Part shown: positions 42,693 to 46,714 of the stretch, in pieces
How the letters are laid out: every line of letters starts with the position of its first letter
Numbering within the stretch: position 1 is the first letter of the stretch
Assembly: GCA_020352645.1 (NCBI GenBank)
Contig: CP070683.1
Coordinates: forward strand, 758,188-804,901
From: Candidatus Bathyarchaeota archaeon
GTDB taxonomy: Archaea; Thermoproteota; Bathyarchaeia; Bathyarchaeales; SOJC01
Direction of reading: 5' to 3'
Length of the DNA stretch: 46,714 bases
Position numbers and translations under genes: made by a program
The notes under the pieces: model-generated
What the model was told of the DNA's origin: nothing
The model's input: the letters and a program-made list of their open reading frames with translations, nothing else
Database searches by the model: none

Positions 42693-44291
42693 CTATGGAT
42701 CGTAGGGGAAGTAACTTGACCACCAATACCAATGTCTCCAGTAAACCCAGTGCCACCACCAACCCCACCAAGGTCGCCAGAATGGTACAACTGTGTACGG
42801 GTAATAGTAGGCCTTAACATAGCAACGCCACCACCAATAGGGTCCCCAGAACCAATTCGGATGGTTGTGACTATCATGCCACCAGTAGTAGAAGTGAACA
42901 ACTCTTCCTACAGGAGTCCAAGCCCACCAGTAGAAGTCTATGAAGAAGTATGGTTCCGCGTTGTATATGATGAAGGGATCTACCTCTGGAATCTGATCAG
43001 GCGGTAGAAGGTTTGTGACGAAGCCCATCGCCATGCTTGAGCCATCGCTCATTTCAGCCGAAAGCAGGCAGGCACGCGTGCCATCTTCCAGCATGTTGCT
43101 GGACCACCATGAGGCTACTGTTCCATTGAACGGTTCTGATCCCGGTTCGAAGTAGATGTCAAAGAATGAATCGACCTGGTATAAGCCTCCGCCGACGTGT
43201 TCGTCAAACACGAATCCTTTTGCTTCAAGCTCAGCCTTCACTTCAGCATAGCCCTCTGCCGAGCCTGGTGGTACAAACGGTATATCTGTCAGGTAGTATG
43301 GATATGGCAGCTCCACCAGATGTTGAAGCTTAAGCGGTTCCCAATACTCTACTTGAAGAACCCTGCCGTCAGCTCCCACGTAAGGTATAAGCCATCCTTG
43401 TGAGGTGTATAAGTTCAGCGAGCTAATGGTTAAGATGCTTTCTCCGCCTCCAGTGCAGTGGAATGTTGCTTTTGCAATGGACCCGCTGCCAGTTGATCCG
43501 CCTGGAGAGGTTGTTGAAACATCGAATTCTATGGTGCCCAGTGAATCGTCAATTAACTTGTAGTCCACTGATACAGGAGGCAGGATGAAGCCGCCGGGTA
43601 CAATGTCGATTGCATCAACGAAGGTAGTGTCGTAGTTCAGTATTAGCTGGAAGCTGGCTAGGTCATATCCTATTGGGATGTCAACCATCACGTCGACAGG
43701 AAATGGTGTGCAGACGGGTACGGTGTAGTCAGCGGGGTCAATCCAAGCAGTTGCTGGTGGTATGGTCTGATACACAGCTGCGTTGTTTGTGTCGATGGCT
43801 GGAACGTGCTCTATTGAAGAGGCGTCTGAGAGAAATATCTCCTCAAGAAAAATTGTGCTTTGGCCTGGGTTGTCACAGTGGAATTCAACATGTGCTAGAG
43901 GAACATCGGTGCTTGTTGTGCTGCCGCCATCTAATGTTTCCGCCCAGCAGTATACTGCGTCGGTGCCTAAACCATAGTAATCGGGCAAGTGTACCCAATT
44001 GAAACTAACAGGTGATTGAAGGAAGCCTCCGTCCCAAGCGCTTACAGGCGTCATTTGGGAAGCGTCGAAGCTCAGATAGAATGCGTAATCGTAGATTGCG
44101 GGAGTCGAGACCCACATCATCCAAACGGTGATGATGAAGTTGTTGCATGGCGCCACGTTTGTTGTGTCTGGTCTGAGGTCAACGATTGCATCTGTCTGTG
44201 CTTGAGCAGGCTGCAGAGTCACAAAGAGTGCTGTTATGACGCAGATGATTAGTGATACACTAATGAGCAATTTCCTATTCACCACTCTCAT
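42693..44291 (-). CDS. secreted protein with two cohesin-like domains and an aromatic-rich C-terminal tail
   Basis: 532 residues from ATG 44291; GTG 44285 has better spacing to GGAGG. Signal peptide (KLLISVSLIICVITALFV), then two cohesin-like domains, about 35-180 (IYDYAFYLSFDASQMTPVSA) and 185-325 (ASFQLILNYDTTFVDAIDIV, SGSIAKATFHCTGGGESILT). A mixed domain (about 330-450) follows. The last 80 residues hold 21 Trp, 13 Tyr, 5 Phe and 6 His, e.g. RVVHFYYWWHDSHNHPNWFW and RPWWGWWWHWVYWRHWYWW. No membrane span or PEFP anchor is seen, so retention at the surface may depend on that tail. The cupredoxin-dockerin gene lies 40 bases downstream. Confidence 0.88.
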   Translation of the reverse strand: MRVVNRKLLISVSLIICVITALFVTLQPAQAQTDAIVDLRPDTTNVAPCNNFIITVWMMWVSTPAIYDYAFYLSFDASQMTPVSAWDGGFLQSPVSFNWVHLPDYYGLGTDAVYCWAETLDGGSTTSTDVPLAHVEFHCDNPGQSTIFLEEIFLSDASSIEHVPAIDTNNAAVYQTIPPATAWIDPADYTVPVCTPFPVDVMVDIPIGYDLASFQLILNYDTTFVDAIDIVPGGFILPPVSVDYKLIDDSLGTIEFDVSTTSPGGSTGSGSIAKATFHCTGGGESILTISSLNLYTSQGWLIPYVGADGRVLQVEYWEPLKLQHLVELPYPYYLTDIPFVPPGSAEGYAEVKAELEAKGFVFDEHVGGGLYQVDSFFDIYFEPGSEPFNGTVASWWSSNMLEDGTRACLLSAEMSDGSSMAMGFVTNLLPPDQIPEVDPFIIYNAEPYFFIDFYWWAWTPVGRVVHFYYWWHDSHNHPNWFWGPYWWWRCYVKAYYYPYTVVPFWRPWWGWWWHWVYWRHWYWWSSYFPYDP

Positions 44292-44434
44292 TCCTCCATT
44301 AATTTGGTTATTTCTTTCATCGCGCCACACACTTGGCGCTCTTAAGGCTACTCAAAATCATCGATCCTCCTTCTCCTAGACAAAATATCTCCTCTGAGTT
44401 CTCCTTGCGCCCACAATGTTTTTGGCACATGTAG

Positions 44435-44521
44435 TATTTAAAATGCGATAGAATTACATTCTATCTTGTATGTAGCAACATTGGCGTCCAACGTAATGTC
44501 GGAGTCCAACATGTGTTGGAC
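44435..44521 (-). promoter_or_regulatory. promoter and palindromes upstream of the two-cohesin operon
   Basis: Minus-strand TTTTAAATA (44435-44443) is a likely TATA box. Immediately upstream lies GATAGAAT-TAC-ATTCTATC (44447-44465), a perfect inverted repeat on the expected BRE/TFB site, and further upstream GTCCAACA-TG-TGTTGGAC (44504-44521). Both have 8-base perfect arms. They could be operators for the cohesin/cupredoxin pair. The gap 44331-44594 holds no gene. Confidence 0.5.
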
Positions 44522-44594
44522 CTACGTCGGAACATCAGTCACTCTATTCTGGGTTTAAGGATTCGTCAGAGTTATCTCAGTCGGTTGAGTATGG

Positions 44595-45239
44595 TCAATT
44601 CTTAAACAGTTTCTGTTGTTTAGTGGATTGCGGGTCATGCTTCCCAGCTTTGTTTATAACGTTTTCAACTGGGTAGACTCTAAGATATCGCCCGTTTACC
44701 TGAACCTCTCTCTCTGCGCTGAAGCCTTTAGTTTCTTTGCTCAAGCGTTCCAGTTTAGCTTGCAGTGCTCGTGGGGATTTGCCTCCTCCGTATCCCACTA
44801 GGGAGAAGTCTGCACCTACAACGCGATGGCAAGGCACTATAGGATAGAGAGGGTTGGTGGCCATTATCTGGCCGACTCTTCTCGGATCAGTGTCAGCTAT
44901 CTTTGCGATGTTGCCATAGGAAGTCACGTATCCTATTGGTATTGCAGCAGCCGCTCTAAGGACCTTTCCAGAAGAGTCCGGAAAGTACTCTGATGCAAGC
45001 GAGAACCTCTTGTTCGCTTCATTGCCGGATTCAAGTTGTTTCAACATCTGCAATGTCTTCCTCGTGAATTCTGAGCCCTCGTCAGCGATCTGATGTTCAA
45101 CATCCGATCGCAGGCTTCTCAGAAGAGCGTTAACTGCTGCTTCTCTAGTCGAGTTTGTGCTCGTAGCCACAATCTCTTCTCCAGTGTAAGCTAATCCAAA
45201 CCATGAATCCTCTAGCTTCTCAACATAAACACTTATCAC
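44595..45239 (-). CDS. ogt: methylated-DNA--protein-cysteine methyltransferase
   Basis: O6-alkylguanine-DNA alkyltransferase, 214 residues. The suicide-acceptor motif is intact: IVPCHRVVG with C137. The helix-turn-helix IPIGYVTSYGNIAKIA, RRVGQIMATNP and the binding loop LVGYGGGKSPRALQAKL are present. The N-terminal ~80 residues form the usual ribonuclease-H-like domain, and there is a basic tail of about 30 residues after the core. It repairs O6-methylguanine by transferring the alkyl group to its own Cys. Stands alone on the minus strand. Confidence 0.95.
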   Translation of the reverse strand: MISVYVEKLEDSWFGLAYTGEEIVATSTNSTREAAVNALLRSLRSDVEHQIADEGSEFTRKTLQMLKQLESGNEANKRFSLASEYFPDSSGKVLRAAAAIPIGYVTSYGNIAKIADTDPRRVGQIMATNPLYPIVPCHRVVGADFSLVGYGGGKSPRALQAKLERLSKETKGFSAEREVQVNGRYLRVYPVENVINKAGKHDPQSTKQQKLFKN

Positions 45240-45420
45240 TTATCTCACTCTGCCAAACTCTAGCAGGTCAAGATACTTTACCTTTTGTCTTCCCACCGTA
45301 TGCGGGCATCGCAGATGAGCGTGCGACCCGCAAGAGATGTAGTTTTAAATCACAGATGAGCAGTCGGTTTCAGCGTTTATCACTTTTTTCTAAGTGAATT
45401 AGATGCAACAGTGGTTACAC

Positions 45421-45486
45421 TTCCTGACTCAGGAAGACCTCTGTATATTGAGAGAGGAATTCAGTCATGATGCTGTATACAGAGGT
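45421..45486. repeat. two inverted repeats in the ogt/DUF362 intergenic region
   Basis: The 326-base gap 45240-45565 holds no gene. It contains TTCCTGA-C-TCAGGAA (45421-45435) and the 11-base perfect arms ACCTCTGTATA (45437-45447) and TATACAGAGGT (45476-45486), separated by 28 bases. They lie 80-145 bases before the DUF362 start and about 180 before ogt on the other side. Candidate operators or a structured leader. Confidence 0.45.
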
Positions 45487-45565
45487 ACGCATCGACGGGG
45501 AAGCCTGAAGCTAAGACTAAAATAGAATGCTTGCCTTGGAAAAGGCACGGAGAGAGGGAGACACG

Positions 45566-46714
45566 ATGCATTTTTCTCATATGAACAACAATAATCGTAA
45601 ACACTTCAAAAGATTGCTCCTTTTCGGAGTTGCAAGTTTCTTGTGGTTTGTATTCCGAACAGGCACTAAGCCCTCCAGGATAGTGTATCCTTGTCAGCGA
45701 GCGGCGTTAGCCAACAGTTCAATGATGCTGAGCACGCTTCTCCCACTATCAGCAGCAGCTCTTCTAATAAGAGCCAAGAAGCTCTTTTCCGAATCCGGAA
45801 AAGCTCTCGCGTTACTTCTTATTCTGGGGAGTTTCGTGATACTCAGTGGCGGATTCTGGGGAGGTTTAAAGATTGTGAGTGCAGTGGATCCCTACCAGGA
45901 AATCCGATTGAACCTTTTCCCTCGAGCCGCAACAATTGAACCTGCGTCTGATGTCTTTGCGGTAAATGGTCGTAGAGTGTCTCCCCATGTCGATGAGCTT
46001 TTGCAGCTTATGGGTTCAAACGGTGTGCTCTTCTACGAGTCAAACTCAACGGGGTCAACCTGCGGACCTGATGGCCTCATTTCAAGTGAAGACGTTGTTT
46101 TGATAAAAATCAACTGTTATGATGATGAACGTGGGGGAACCAACACAGACGTTCTAAAGGAGATCATACAGGCTATCGTCGACCATCCTGATGGTTTTGC
46201 GGGAGAGATTGTTGTGGCAGACAATGGTCAGGGTACTGGAAGCTTGGATTGGCAGCATGGTAACGCTGAGAATCTTGGGCAGTCAGCTAAAGATGTGGTT
46301 GACATGTTTTCGGCTCAACACAATGTCTCAATCTCTGATTGGGCACTCTTTAGAGCTACAAGGGTAGACGAGTATTCGGTTGGAGATATGAGCGATGGAT
46401 ACATACTCTACGATAGTCCTGATCCTGAAACTGGTATCTATGTCTCCTATCCGAAGTTTAGAACGATATATGGGACTTACATAAGCTTCGAGTACGGCAT
46501 TTGGAATGGCACCTCATACGAAAATCGTTTAAAGGTGATAAGCGTTCCAGTTCTAAAATCACATTTCATCTATGGTGTCACAGCATGTTTGAAGCTTTAC
46601 ATGGGCGTACAATCAGAAGGTTCGCCCTGGGCTGGAGGGCTGGGCAATGGCCACAGCACTGTAGGATTTGGTGGAATGGGAACGCTTATGGCTGAGGTCA
46701 GACTTCCAACTCTC
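45566..46714 (+). CDS. membrane-anchored DUF362 protein (3' end outside window)
   Basis: 383 codons open to the window edge, no stop, so the C-terminus is missing. ATG 45566 follows AGAGGGAGACACG; an ATG five codons later also fits. Three hydrophobic stretches open the protein (FKRLLLFGVASFLWFVFRTG, MLSTLLPLSAAALLI, ALALLLILGSFVILSGGFWG). The rest matches DUF362: SSEDVVLIKINCYDDERGGT, GEIVVADNGQG, VISVPVLKSHFIYGVTACLK and LYMGVQSEGSPWAGGLGNGH. Some DUF362 proteins add ferredoxin domains; none is in the visible part. The function is unknown; location suggests a membrane-tethered extracytoplasmic domain. Confidence 0.88.
   Translation, partial: MHFSHMNNNNRKHFKRLLLFGVASFLWFVFRTGTKPSRIVYPCQRAALANSSMMLSTLLPLSAAALLIRAKKLFSESGKALALLLILGSFVILSGGFWGGLKIVSAVDPYQEIRLNLFPRAATIEPASDVFAVNGRRVSPHVDELLQLMGSNGVLFYESNSTGSTCGPDGLISSEDVVLIKINCYDDERGGTNTDVLKEIIQAIVDHPDGFAGEIVVADNGQGTGSLDWQHGNAENLGQSAKDVVDMFSAQHNVSISDWALFRATRVDEYSVGDMSDGYILYDSPDPETGIYVSYPKFRTIYGTYISFEYGIWNGTSYENRLKVISVPVLKSHFIYGVTACLKLYMGVQSEGSPWAGGLGNGHSTVGFGGMGTLMAEVRLPTL

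Noticed and set aside
42653-42901. N-terminal extension of the cupredoxin-like frame
   Set aside because: Gly/Thr-rich sequence produced by reading the DNA of the aromatic tail in another frame; a signal peptide begins at 42652, so the real start is there.
24849-44291. A classical cellulosome
   Set aside because: Cohesin- and dockerin-like modules are present but no glycoside hydrolase, carbohydrate-binding module or multi-cohesin scaffoldin is seen.
1-46714. tRNA, rRNA, CRISPR arrays, insertion sequences
   Set aside because: I looked for T-loop-like GGTTCRANNCC with paired stems, regularly spaced repeats, and transposase motifs with terminal repeats; none was convincing. TTCGAATCC-like matches fall inside coding genes. 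A covariance-model scan would be decisive.

Overview
The window reads as a single contig from an uncultured anaerobic archaeon, most like Bathyarchaeia or a related TACK lineage. This placement is inferred from gene content; no rRNA or tRNA gene is visible to test it. Archaeal marks are the pantoate kinase / phosphopantothenate synthetase route to coenzyme A, TATA-like promoters close to start codons, an HTH_45-type winged helix, a TPR protein with a KaiC-like end, PEFP-type C-terminal anchors, and two tungsten aldehyde:ferredoxin oxidoreductases. No phage, insertion sequence or CRISPR array was seen.

Layout. 0.07-5.5 kb: winged-helix protein, Fpg/Nei-like DNA glycosylase, a TldD/TldE pair and a Y-family polymerase. 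5.5-10.5 kb (minus strand): coenzyme A operon PoK-PPS-PanE-PanB-[MfnA remnant]-CoaBC with start/stop overlaps; the aspartate decarboxylase-like gene in it has lost its whole PLP core. 10.8-13.5 kb: a PNGase-like transglutaminase-fold protein, an AIM24-family protein, a basic winged-helix/zinc protein and a flavin reductase. 13.5-20.8 kb (minus): a 16-Cys ferredoxin, AOR 2, a 54-residue double zinc ribbon, a CPAC thioredoxin-fold protein, AOR 1, an unrecognised protein and pyroglutamyl peptidase. 20.9-24.6 kb: small accessory genes (GIY-YIG-like, nucleotidyltransferase, hypotheticals).

24.8-44.3 kb holds the most interesting material. Five secreted proteins carry cohesin- or dockerin-like modules: an ABC-type substrate-binding protein with an internal and a terminal dockerin, a membrane-anchored cohesin-like protein, a small dockerin protein encoded divergently from it, a cupredoxin-like protein with CARDB and dockerin, and a two-cohesin-like protein ending in an 80-residue tail that is about half Trp/Tyr/Phe. 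They suggest a cell-surface assembly held by cohesin-dockerin contacts but with no visible polysaccharide-degrading enzyme. Between them lie a HAD phosphatase, a heliorhodopsin, an MFS transporter behind a TetR-type palindrome, an HD hydrolase, a methyltransferase, a LigB-type protein and a 1308-residue TPR protein ending in a KaiC-like domain without a Walker A motif. The right end has Ogt and the start of a membrane-anchored DUF362 protein cut by the window edge.
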